Positions 41,134 through 48,628 of a stretch of DNA of 50,487 bases are shown piece by piece (the first letter of the stretch is position 1; each line of letters opens with the position of its first letter). The stretch covers positions 1-50,487 of the forward strand of contig NZ_MUXT01000007.1 in NCBI RefSeq assembly GCF_002014965.1, given 5' to 3'. Made by a program: the position numbers and the translations under genes. Origin of the DNA: Moraxella canis (GTDB lineage: Bacteria > Pseudomonadota > Gammaproteobacteria > Pseudomonadales > Moraxellaceae). The notes under the pieces are model-generated. The model searched no databases. It had not been told where the DNA came from and saw nothing but the letters and a program-made list of their open reading frames with translations.

Positions 41134-41169
41134 AAACTCAGTCAAATGATCATACATTTGACTGATTTT
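41134..41169. terminator. Bidirectional terminator rlmB/nqrM
   Basis: TCAGTCAAATG (41138-41148) pairs with CATTTGACTGA (41155-41165), loop 6 nt; A and T flanks (one mismatch from the stem) on each side suit both convergent genes. Confidence 0.8.
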
Positions 41170-41180
41170 ATTGATGCTGT

Positions 41181-41438
41181 TTAAGCTTGTTTGGCGATTT
41201 TATTGAGTTTTTCGCGAGCTGTTTCATCAATCTTATCAATGTTGCTTTCGCACTTATTGGGATCATTACCACAAAATTGGCAATATTTATCACCCATCAA
41301 GGTCGCCACACCGCCACAAGAGCCTTTAAGCGGCTTTTTTTTGATGAGATACCCAACACCCATAAATAAGAAAAATAAAATAAAAATCCCAAAAGTCACA
41401 AAAAAGATGGGGATGAATTGATTTAAAATATCGCTCAT
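41181..41438 (-). CDS. nqrM: Na+-NQR maturation factor NqrM
   Basis: From ATG 41438 (ribosome site GGAGAAG) the protein has 85 residues: one N-terminal membrane helix (IPIFFVTFGIFILFFLFMGVGYLI), then a cysteine-rich tail with KGSCGGVATL, CQFCG and C in NKCES. This matches NqrM (formerly DUF539), needed to insert iron between NqrD and NqrE of the sodium-pumping NADH:quinone oxidoreductase. nqrABCDEF is normally adjacent to or near nqrM but is not in this window. The call rests on the helix plus cysteine pattern. Confidence 0.88.
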   Translation of the reverse strand: MSDILNQFIPIFFVTFGIFILFFLFMGVGYLIKKKPLKGSCGGVATLMGDKYCQFCGNDPNKCESNIDKIDETAREKLNKIAKQA

Positions 41439-41546
41439 GGCTTCTCCGTGCAATGAAGTAGCAAATTAATCAAATAAGTCATAGTATAACACTTTATTCA
41501 AAGTCGAATGTAATGATTTTGGGGCTTTTGTGTTGCCGGTTCAATA

Positions 41547-41575
41547 AAAATAGCCCATCTATGATGGGCTATTTT
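41547..41575 (-). terminator. Terminator after dnaK
   Basis: AAAATAGCCCATC (41547-41559) pairs with GATGGGCTATTTT (41563-41575), loop 3 nt. On the minus strand a five-T run follows. Confidence 0.9.
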
Positions 41576-41592
41576 GGTGAAGCAATCAGCGA

Positions 41593-43500
41593 TTATTTGT
41601 CTTTGACTTCGGTGAACTCAGCATCAACCACACCGTCATCGGCAGGATTGGCTTGTTCTGGCTGTGGCTCGGCACCTTGGGCACCTGCATCAGCGTAGAT
41701 CTTTTGGCTGATTGGCAAGAATGCGTTATCTAGCGCTTCAAGTTTTGCCTTGATGTCATCGGCATCATCTTCTTTGGTGGCAGCTTCAAGCGCGCTGATA
41801 GCAGCTTCTACAGAAGCGGTATCTTCAGCCGTCACTTTGTCGCCAGCTTCTTTTAAGGCTTTTTGAACAGCATGGATACGACCATCTGCTTCGTTGCGAG
41901 CGTTTGCAAGATTTGCAAATTTCTCATCTTCAGCGGCATTTGCTTCAGCGGTGCGAATCATCTCTTCGATTTCAGCTTCTGACAGACCTGAGTCTGCTTT
42001 GATCTGAATCGATTGTGATTTGCCAGTGCCTTTGTCTTTGGCGCTGATATTCATGATGCCGTCAGCGTTGATGTCAAAGGTGACTTCAATCTGTGGCACA
42101 CCGCGTGGTGCCGGTGGAATGTCTGTCAAATCAAAGTTGCCCAAAAGTTTGTTTTGGTTGGCGATTTTACGCTCACCTTGATAAACTTGGATAGATACCG
42201 CTGGCTGATTGTCCGCTGCTGTTGAGAACACTTGTGATTTTTTGGTTGGAATCATGGTGTTCTTCTCAATGATCGGTGTCATCACGCCGCCCATGGTTTC
42301 GATACCCAAAGTCAGCGGAGTTACGTCAAGCAGTAGAACGTCTTTTTTGTCGCCAGACAATACCGCACCTTGGATGGCGGCACCCATCGCAACGGCTTCG
42401 TCAGGGTTAACGTCTTTACGCGGCTCTTTGCCAAAGAACTCTTGAACCTTTTGTTGGACCAATGGCATACGCGTCTGACCACCGACCAAAATCACATCAT
42501 CGATGTCGCTTGCTGATAAGCCAGCATCTTCCAAAGCAGTTTTGCAAGGAATGATCGTGCGAGCAACCATCTCTTCAGTCAGGCTTTCAAGCTTAGCGCG
42601 GCTGATGGTAACAACCAAGTGTTTTGGACCTGTGGCATCAGCGGTGATGTAAGGCAAGTTCACTTCGGTAGACTGGCTGCTTGATAGCTCAATTTTGGCT
42701 TTTTCGGCAGCTTCTTTTAGGCGCTGCATCGCCAAGGCATCACCTTTTAGGTTAACGTCTTGATCTTTTTTGAACTCTTCAACCAAATAATCGATCAATG
42801 CCAAGTCAAAGTCTTCGCCGCCCAAGTGAGTGTCACCATTGGTCGCCAAAACTTCAAATTGCTGCTCGCCATCAACGTCAGCGATCTCAATGATAGACAC
42901 GTCAAAAGTACCGCCGCCCAAGTCATAAACAGCAACTGTCTTATCGCCGCCTTTTTTGTCCATACCGTATGCCAGTGCAGCTGCGGTTGGCTCGTTGATG
43001 ATACGCTTAACATCTAGACCTGCGATTTTACCAGCATCTTTGGTGGCTTGGCGCTGCGCATCGTTAAAGTAAGCAGGCACAGTGACAACCGCTTCGGTCA
43101 CAGTTTCGCCAAGATAGTCTTCGGCGGTTTTTTTCATTTTACGCAACACTTCGGCGCTGATTTGTGGTGGCGCTTGTTTTTTGCCGTTAACTTCTACCCA
43201 CGCGTCGCCGTTGTCAGCTTTGACGATTTTAAAAGGTACTAGCGAGATGTCTTTTTGGACTTCTTTGTCTTCAAAACGACGACCGATCAAACGCTTAATC
43301 GCAAACAGCGTATTTTTTGGGTTGGTGACCGCTTGACGCTTAGCAGCTTGACCCACCAAAGTTTCACCGTCTTTAAATGCCACAATCGACGGCGTGGTAC
43401 GCGCGCCTTCTGCGTTTTCGATGACTTTGACTTTATCGCCTTCAAGTACTGCCACACATGAGTTGGTTGTACCTAGGTCAATACCAATAACTTTAGCCAT
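41593..43500 (-). CDS. dnaK: Chaperone protein DnaK (Hsp70)
   Basis: DnaK is the ATP-dependent Hsp70 chaperone working with DnaJ and GrpE. The 635 residues start [22 protein letters not shown]. The phosphate motifs [16 protein letters not shown] and [11 protein letters not shown] are intact, as is the interdomain linker ([15 protein letters not shown]). The substrate domain follows, then a helical lid and a tail ending EFTEVKDK. It lies downstream of grpE with a 203-bp gap; dnaJ is not next, so the usual dnaK-dnaJ operon is split. Confidence 0.98.
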   Translation of the reverse strand: MAKVIGIDLGTTNSCVAVLEGDKVKVIENAEGARTTPSIVAFKDGETLVGQAAKRQAVTNPKNTLFAIKRLIGRRFEDKEVQKDISLVPFKIVKADNGDAWVEVNGKKQAPPQISAEVLRKMKKTAEDYLGETVTEAVVTVPAYFNDAQRQATKDAGKIAGLDVKRIINEPTAAALAYGMDKKGGDKTVAVYDLGGGTFDVSIIEIADVDGEQQFEVLATNGDTHLGGEDFDLALIDYLVEEFKKDQDVNLKGDALAMQRLKEAAEKAKIELSSSQSTEVNLPYITADATGPKHLVVTISRAKLESLTEEMVARTIIPCKTALEDAGLSASDIDDVILVGGQTRMPLVQQKVQEFFGKEPRKDVNPDEAVAMGAAIQGAVLSGDKKDVLLLDVTPLTLGIETMGGVMTPIIEKNTMIPTKKSQVFSTAADNQPAVSIQVYQGERKIANQNKLLGNFDLTDIPPAPRGVPQIEVTFDINADGIMNISAKDKGTGKSQSIQIKADSGLSEAEIEEMIRTAEANAAEDEKFANLANARNEADGRIHAVQKALKEAGDKVTAEDTASVEAAISALEAATKEDDADDIKAKLEALDNAFLPISQKIYADAGAQGAEPQPEQANPADDGVVDAEFTEVKDK

Positions 43501-43703
43501 AATTTACTCCAGATTTAAAATTATTTTAATGTTGAAAATTGTTGGTGCTTAGCTCAGCTTTAAAGTTTAATTTAAAATCTCACCAAGCTTGAGTGTTATA
43601 TTTGTTTTATTTTTGGCTTTTCAAGGGGATAATCGAACTTTTTTCAAAAAATTTATTTTGTTTTAAGCCATTGAAATTATTCAATAAATCCCCAAGCTCC
43701 GAG
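43501..43703. other. 203-bp grpE-dnaK gap
   Basis: No gene is supported. On the minus strand a CTTGAAAA (complement of 43616-43623 region) resembles a sigma-32 -35, but I found no matching CCCCAT -10 at the right distance. dnaK may depend on the grpE promoter or on one I cannot identify. Confidence 0.4.
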
Positions 43704-44228
43704 CTACGCTCCGACCAGTACCATCGCAGGTCTTAAAGTGCGCTCGTTTAGAGTGTAGCCTTTTTGTAGGACTTGACCGATGATGTCTTTTTCGGCATCT
43801 GGGAAAATGCCTACTGCTTCATGAATCTCAGGATTGAAGGCATCGCCGATGTTACCCACTACAGTCACGCCATTTTTTTCTAGCACGGTCAGTAGAGATT
43901 TTTGGGTCAGCTGTAGCCCTTCAAGTGTGGCGTCATCAGCACCCGCTTTGTGGCTGGCATCGATGGCGCGCTCAAGATTATCGACCACATCCAAAAGCTC
44001 TTTGGCAAACTTTTGTAGCGCAAATTTCTTGGCTTTATCGGTTTCTTGCTCCATGCGGCGCTGGGCGTTGTAGCTTTCGGCATTTGCGCGGGCAGCCGCT
44101 TCCTTGGCTTCTTTGACTTCACTTTCTAGCGCTTGGATTTGACTTTGAAGTGCCTCAACTTGATCGGCTGTCGTCGCCTCAGACGCGACCTCTTCTGTGA
44201 CGGTTTGTTCGGTAGTTTGCTCGGTCAT
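43704..44228 (-). CDS. grpE: Nucleotide exchange factor GrpE
   Basis: GrpE releases ADP from DnaK. The 174 residues begin with an acidic, low-complexity Glu/Thr/Val-rich tail (about 1-25). A long coiled coil follows (QSQIQALESEVKEAKEAAAR onward), then the conserved core KFALQKFAKELLDVVDNLERA, then the beta domain EIHEAVGIFPDAEKD and VLQKGYTLNERTLRPAMVLV. A sigma-32-like promoter stands upstream. The gene precedes dnaK on the same strand. Confidence 0.97.
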   Translation of the reverse strand: MTEQTTEQTVTEEVASEATTADQVEALQSQIQALESEVKEAKEAAARANAESYNAQRRMEQETDKAKKFALQKFAKELLDVVDNLERAIDASHKAGADDATLEGLQLTQKSLLTVLEKNGVTVVGNIGDAFNPEIHEAVGIFPDAEKDIIGQVLQKGYTLNERTLRPAMVLVGA

Positions 44229-44265
44229 AATTACCCCAAAAAATTAACATAAATTCCCCATCTTC

Positions 44266-44292
44266 ATAATGGTTAAGGAGAAAATTTTCAAG
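44266..44292 (-). promoter_or_regulatory. grpE heat-shock (sigma-32-like) promoter
   Basis: Minus strand: -35 CTTGAA (complement of 44287-44292), 14-bp spacer, -10 CCATTAT (complement of 44266-44272), compared with the consensus CTTGAAA and CCCCATnT. Confidence 0.6.
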
Positions 44293-44327
44293 GGATGGGC
44301 ACAAAAATATTCAATGATCAGACTAAG

Positions 44328-45128
44328 TTAGGGTATCTCAATGCCTTGTTTTTCGGTCAAAAAGCGCCAATAGCGCTTGGGCAGCTGCTGTACATGATGG
44401 CGGATATTCTTACGCTCCTCGATGCTGATATGTTTAAAATACACCTGCCAAAGCTTTTGGTATTTGGATTCAATATCACTATGAAAAACTTTGGGGGCGT
44501 GAATCATCTTTTGGTCGATATCGACAATCATCTCCAAAGACGGCTTGGCTTCTGCGCCGTTATAGTAGATGCCATAGTGGCGATGCACATCAAAAATCAG
44601 CCAATTTTGCTTGGCAAATCTGCGCCGAAAAAACTGCGCAATCAGCGGCAGGACATCAAAATCTGGAATGATCTTGGCAAAATACAAGTCGTCATCGCCA
44701 TGCTCAAAGCGCACAAAAGCGCACATGCGATGACGCTCTCGGCGAACTTTTTGAACCAAGTTTGAGACCAGTAGCGTATCCGGATCGCCCAGATTTGACA
44801 ACATGGCTTGTTTTGGACGCTTGATTTTTTGTTGAATTAAGCGGTATAAGCTGCTGTACACTTGGTCGTTTTCGGATAAAAAAGCTGACAGAATCTCATT
44901 GAGCTCTTTTTTGCTGCACAGCGCTTGTAGCTTGGTCATCACTCGGGCGGCTTTGGCAGGATCGGTCGGGCAGTCGATGACGGTCTGTAAAAAACTCGGC
45001 ACATATCGGTGCTGATTGACAATATCAGCGCCCAAAAGCTTGAGCGCATAACCCTCAAACACAGCGCTCAAAAAGCCCTCAAAGCTGCCATCAAAACTCA
45101 GCACAGTATCCATTGAGCTATCTATCAT
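44328..45128 (-). CDS. Putative DNA metabolism/repair protein (TIGR03915/DUF4130-like), partner of radical SAM protein
   Basis: From ATG 45128 the protein has 266 residues and starts MIDSSMDTVLSFDGSFEGFLSAVFEGY, the hallmark of this family. Other features are RVMTKLQALCSKKELNEILSAFLSE, GDPDTLLVSNLVQKVRRERHRM, CAFVRFEHGDDDLYFAKIIPD and FHSDIESKYQKLWQVYFKHISIEERKN. The frame is open upstream to a TTG at 45140, 2 bp after the radical-SAM stop; another candidate is ATG 45113. Together with the upstream radical-SAM gene it forms a conserved two-gene unit predicted to act in DNA repair or modification. In many genomes the partner is fused or linked to a uracil-DNA glycosylase; no such domain is visible here. 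Biochemical role unknown. Confidence 0.82.
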   Translation of the reverse strand: MIDSSMDTVLSFDGSFEGFLSAVFEGYALKLLGADIVNQHRYVPSFLQTVIDCPTDPAKAARVMTKLQALCSKKELNEILSAFLSENDQVYSSLYRLIQQKIKRPKQAMLSNLGDPDTLLVSNLVQKVRRERHRMCAFVRFEHGDDDLYFAKIIPDFDVLPLIAQFFRRRFAKQNWLIFDVHRHYGIYYNGAEAKPSLEMIVDIDQKMIHAPKVFHSDIESKYQKLWQVYFKHISIEERKNIRHHVQQLPKRYWRFLTEKQGIEIP

Positions 45129-45142
45129 ACCAAGCACCAATC

Positions 45143-46396
45143 TTAGCCAAACAAGTCAGGCTGATTGCTTGGCTTGAATTTACTGGTGGTTTGGTCAAGC
45201 ACGATTTGGCGAAAATTCGCACTGTCTAATTGATTCAAATAAGGATTTGGGCTAGTGGTCGCCACAAAATAACGCGCGCGGTTCACCATGGCGCCAAGCT
45301 TTTTGAGGTGATCAAGGGTGATTTGGGTATGCCTGCGTGTTTTCATGATTTTTTTGGCGACCTTAACGCCAATGCCCGGCACTCGCAAAATCATCTCATA
45401 AGGCGCGGTCTGAATAAAGACTGGAAAATGCTCGCGATGACGAATTGCCCAAGCCAGTTTTGGGTCGCATTCTAAATCCAAAAACGGATCATCCTTGGTG
45501 ACGATCTCCTCAGGTGCAAACCCATAAAAGCGCATCAGCCAATCGGCTTGATGCAGTCGATGCTCGCGCACAAACGGCACTGGCGTTGAGATGTCGGGCA
45601 GGCGGCTGTCAGACAGCATCGGCACATAGCCTGAGTAGTACACGCGCTTTAGGTCGTATTTTTGATAAAAATGGCTCGATAAGCGCACGATTTGGTGATC
45701 ATTTTCGCCGGCGGCACCGATGATCAGCTGCGTGGATTGACCTGCAGGGGTATAACTGGGCGCGTGTTTGTGGTGTTTTTTACTGTCTTTAAATTCAATG
45801 ATCTGCTCTTGGACGGTCTGCATCGGCGCTTTGATGGTTTCGTGGTCTTTTTCGGGCGCTAATAAGGCAAGCCCTGATTTGGTTGGGATTTCCATATTGA
45901 CCGACAAACGATCGGCATAAAGACCTGCTTCTTTCATAAGCTCGGGGGAGGCGCCGGGAATGGTTTTTAGGTGAATGTAGCCAAAAAATTTATGCTCCTC
46001 GCGTAAAGTTTTGGCAACTTTGATCAGCCTTTCCATCGTGTGATCGGCAGATTTAAAAATCCCAGAGCTTAAAAACAGCCCCTCGATATAATTACGCCGA
46101 TAAAATTGCATGGTCAGCTCAACGACTTCTTCGACCGTAAAAGCCGCACGCGGCGTGTCATTACTGCGTCTGGAGGTGCAATACGCGCAGTCATAGATAC
46201 AATGATTGGTGAATAAAATTTTTAGTAAAGATACACATCTGCCATCTTCGGTGTAGCTGTGGCAAATGCCAGAAGCTGATGAGTTGCCAAGCCCGCCTTG
46301 GTTTTTTCGTTTGCCACCGCTTGATGAGCAAGAAACATCGTACTTGGCGGCATCTGCCAAAATGGCTAATTTGTCTTGAATGCGCTCAAAATTCAT
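45143..46396 (-). CDS. Putative DNA modification/repair radical SAM protein
   Basis: From ATG 46396 the protein has 417 residues starting MNFERIQDKLAILADAAKYDVSC. The 4Fe-4S/SAM motif is CIYDCAYC (C66, C70, C73), preceded by a conserved Cys-rich segment (SSASGICHSYTEDGRC). Toward the C-terminus a helix-hairpin-helix, RVPGIGVKVAKKIM, suggests DNA binding. This matches the TIGR03916 type found beside TIGR03915 proteins. The frame is open to 46558, but the extra 54 codons look non-native and AAGAG precedes the chosen ATG. Substrate and reaction are not known to me. Confidence 0.88.
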   Translation of the reverse strand: MNFERIQDKLAILADAAKYDVSCSSSGGKRKNQGGLGNSSASGICHSYTEDGRCVSLLKILFTNHCIYDCAYCTSRRSNDTPRAAFTVEEVVELTMQFYRRNYIEGLFLSSGIFKSADHTMERLIKVAKTLREEHKFFGYIHLKTIPGASPELMKEAGLYADRLSVNMEIPTKSGLALLAPEKDHETIKAPMQTVQEQIIEFKDSKKHHKHAPSYTPAGQSTQLIIGAAGENDHQIVRLSSHFYQKYDLKRVYYSGYVPMLSDSRLPDISTPVPFVREHRLHQADWLMRFYGFAPEEIVTKDDPFLDLECDPKLAWAIRHREHFPVFIQTAPYEMILRVPGIGVKVAKKIMKTRRHTQITLDHLKKLGAMVNRARYFVATTSPNPYLNQLDSANFRQIVLDQTTSKFKPSNQPDLFG

Positions 46397-46455
46397 CAAT
46401 TTTCTCTTGGAAATCTGTCTTTTTAAACCGTTTAATCTTAATTGATAATTTAGGG

Positions 46456-46599
46456 ATTTTAAGACCAAAAACAAGATTTTTGAGCCCAGTTTTACAAAAA
46501 GCCTATCGACTGTTAAATGGCTTAAATATCTTTGATGGCGTGATATTGGAGCGCCCATTGGCTTTGGTTAATCTCTTAAAACAATCCGTTTTTAAATAA
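46456..46599 (+). pseudogene. Possible plus-strand gene 3' fragment
   Basis: A plus-strand frame upstream of the radical SAM gene ends at the TAA 46597-46599 and reads LSPVLQKAYRLLNGLNIFDGV and ILERPLALVNLLKQSVFK. Its codon choice looks like ordinary coding sequence, but there is no start or promoter and the upstream part runs antisense into the radical SAM gene. It may be the tail of a lost gene. I do not recognise the family. Confidence 0.25.
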
Positions 46600-46814
46600 T
46601 TGGGGTGATGATAGTTTTTGTATTCAAAAGGTAATAAGGTATCAGTGAAATAGGTAATAAAATCATGATAATTGCTAAGGGTATAAATGATAGTGTTAAA
46701 GTATTTTCTATACCCGCTGGTGTTTTGAGTAGTATACTTTTGATAAAAACATGAAGAGCGAAAATATATATGGTTATTTGTCTAGAAAAACTTAAAATTT
46801 TACGAATAAGCCAC
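46592..46814 (-). pseudogene. Acyltransferase-3-like C-terminal remnant
   Basis: A minus-strand frame ends at 46592. It reads about 73 residues with hydrophobic helices: RKILSFSRQITIYIFALHVF, IKSILLKTPAGIENT, SFIPLAIIMILLPISLIPYY. It is closed at its 5' side by a TAG near 46813-46815. The pattern "YIFALHVFIK" plus two terminal helices looks like the end of a membrane acyltransferase (Acyl_transf_3, O-antigen or exopolysaccharide acetylation). The rest of the gene is missing, so it is a degraded fragment next to IS remnants. Confidence 0.5.
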
Positions 46815-46975
46815 TATATTCTCTTGTGTGAACGGTGGCATCGCAACGCTCTATATGGCTTGTTTACCATGATATTGGCTGGCTGGATTCGTACAAATAT
46901 GGGTTAAAAGTTGATATATTATGAAAAAACAGAGAAAAACATTGGCTAAACTATCAACTTAAATAAGAATCTATC
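46815..46975. other. AT-rich stretch with no assignable gene
   Basis: Only short open frames are present (for example a 46-codon plus-strand frame ending near 46908). I found no recognisable product, RNA or terminator between the acyltransferase remnant and the IS remnants. Confidence 0.4.
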
Positions 46976-47060
46976 ATGAGCAAGAAAAGAGCAGAATACA
47001 GTGATACATTCAACCGAAACTAACACTAAAGTTAAAGAAAATGCGGCTGACGTAGATTAG
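46976..47060 (+). pseudogene. IS3-like orfA N-terminal remnant (frameshifted)
   Basis: ATG 46976 opens MSKKRAEYSDTFNRN and stops at 47021. A shift of one base continues as KVKENAA up to 47058. MSKKR-x-Y-x-x-x-F is the usual start of IS3-type OrfA helix-turn-helix proteins. The IS1595-like left end begins inside it (about 47043), so the later element landed in an already decayed or then broken orfA. Confidence 0.4.
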
Positions 47061-47751
47061 CACATATGATATACTGCAAATATGAAGCTAACTCATTGTA
47101 AATTAAGTAAAAAATTACAGTTAAAACTGCTTGAATTTTTTGTCACAAAAGTTACTGCTAGAACGTCGGCGGATTTGCTTGGTATTCAGTGCAATAAAGC
47201 CATATTATTTTACCACAAAATCAGACTTGTGATAAAAGGCAATCTCAATCTTGAAGCTAGCCAATTATTTGACGGAGAGATTGAGCTTGATGAAAGTTAC
47301 TTTGGCGGTATTCGTAAAGATCAGCATGGGCGTGGCGCTAGTGGCAAGCAGTATTTGGGCTTTTAACGCGAAATGGCAAAGTTTATACCGTTGTTGTTAA
47401 AGTCACCAAAACCAATATGCTAATGCCTATTATTACAAGAAAAATCAAGCCTGATAGTATTGTTTAAACAGACTGCTACAAAAGCTATCATGATCTTGAT
47501 GTGAGTGATTTTAAGCATTTTAGAATTAACCATTCAAGAGAGTTTGCAAAAGACCACGATCGCATCAACGGCGTCGAAAACTTTTGGAATCAAGCCAAAC
47601 GAGTGCTTAGAAAGTACAATGGCATTGACAAGAAATATTTTCATCTTTTTATCAAAGAATGTGAATTTCGTTTTAACTATGGCACACCATCTCAAAAGCT
47701 TAAAACATTGAGAAAATGGTGTGGGATTTAAATATTATCTACGTCAGTCCC
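47043..47751 (+). mobile_element. Degraded IS1595-family insertion sequence
   Basis: Terminal inverted repeats share an 11-bp core, CTGACGTAGAT, at 47047-47057 and (reverse complement) 47737-47747, with partial matches further out. They enclose a single transposase frame broken by a frameshift and a nonsense codon. I see no 8-bp target duplication at the two ends, so flanks have changed or ends are misjudged by a few bases. About 0.7 kb, the usual size of IS1016-like members. Confidence 0.8.
47082..47731 (+). pseudogene. IS1595-family (IS1016-like) transposase, inactivated
   Basis: The reading frame starts MKLTHCKLSKKLQLKLLEFF and holds IELDESYFGGIRK, the first catalytic Asp block. Near 47350-47360 the frame shifts: GKQYLGF then stops, while the next frame continues as GLLTRNGKVYTVVV. 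At 47466-47468 a TAA replaces the expected Tyr of IVYTDCYKSY. The remainder is intact, with DFKHFRINHSREFAKDH, then INGVENFWNQAKRVLRKYNG carrying the last catalytic residue, and the end LKTLRKWCGI. Two independent lesions make it non-functional. A complete copy elsewhere could still move it in trans through the inverted repeats. Confidence 0.88.
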
Positions 47752-47883
47752 TAATATATTTACTATAAGAAGCTAATATGATACTCTAGATTAAACTTTA
47801 TATGGTTATAATTGAATTCGATTTATATATTTATTAAATAAAACTGTTTTAATTACTCATTGAATATACATTGGATAACGGTT

Positions 47884-48576
47884 ATGATGTTAGATGTTAT
47901 ACCTTTAATGGCTGAGTATGAATGGAAAGATTTGCAGTTTATAGAGGTGATTGACTGTTCCGAGGATTTACATATTATTTCCAATGATGAAAAGATCAGA
48001 TCTTATCCTTTTTATTTTCATCAAAAAGTACCTAACTCCATAGACTTCTGTGCTGCACGTTCTTCCGTAATAAAAAAACTACATCAAGCAGCTAAATTGC
48101 TTCCAGAAAACCTAGGAATTATAGTATTGGATGCTTGGAGACCAAAAGCAGTACAGCTAGAGCTTCAACGACAAGTTGGTAATATTATTGATCTTAAATA
48201 TCCGCAACTTAGTTTGAGTGAGCGTAATGAACTTTTGTTAAAATTTGTGGCTCCTGCAAATCAGGATTTTATAAGTCCTCATTCAACCGGAGGCTCTATA
48301 GATGTCACTTTATTTGATATAGAAACAGGTAGTTGGATTAATATGGGCTCTGGTTTCGATGAACCAAGCGAACGATCCTATACTGGTTTTTATGAAAAAT
48401 TACCTGACCATCCTGCTTGCTATTATCGTCGACTACTTTTTTGGGCAATGATTAACTCTGGATTTAGTAACCTACCCTCTGAATGGTGGCACTTTGATTA
48501 TGGTAACCAGTTATGGGCCTGTTACAATAAGCAGAAAAGCGCCTTCTACGCTAGCGTAAGCGAAGTTAAGATTTAA
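47884..48576 (+). CDS. D-alanyl-D-alanine dipeptidase (VanX/DdpX-like)
   Basis: A zinc dipeptidase of family M15D, 230 residues from ATG 47884 (an alternative ATG follows directly; an upstream TTG at 47860 is unlikely). Motifs are complete: VLDAWRP with the catalytic Arg at about 85, SPHSTGGSIDVTL with zinc ligands H133 and D140, and PSEWWHFDYG with catalytic E200 and ligand H203. It cleaves D-Ala-D-Ala, either for cell-wall dipeptide salvage (DdpX) or, in vancomycin resistance, to deplete the target; the former is likelier in a Gram-negative without vanHA. No signal peptide: cytoplasmic. It is AT-rich compared with the core genes and lies between IS remnants, suggesting transfer. A DUF819 membrane protein gene follows after 52 bp. 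Confidence 0.9.
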   Translation: MMLDVIPLMAEYEWKDLQFIEVIDCSEDLHIISNDEKIRSYPFYFHQKVPNSIDFCAARSSVIKKLHQAAKLLPENLGIIVLDAWRPKAVQLELQRQVGNIIDLKYPQLSLSERNELLLKFVAPANQDFISPHSTGGSIDVTLFDIETGSWINMGSGFDEPSERSYTGFYEKLPDHPACYYRRLLFWAMINSGFSNLPSEWWHFDYGNQLWACYNKQKSAFYASVSEVKI

Positions 48577-48628
48577 ATATTTAAAAACCTTATATAAGAT
48601 AGTTTGGTTATGTTTAAGGAGGAACAGT

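Noticed and set aside
46397..46558. N-terminal extension of the radical SAM frame
   Set aside because: The extra 54 codons lack family features and the internal ATG 46396 has a ribosome site.
46770..46908. 46-codon plus-strand frame (MVICLEKLKILRISHYILLC...)
   Set aside because: No ribosome site or recognisable family; overlaps the acyltransferase remnant on the other strand.
47860..47883. Upstream TTG start for the dipeptidase
   Set aside because: No ribosome site; ATG 47884 gives normal family length.
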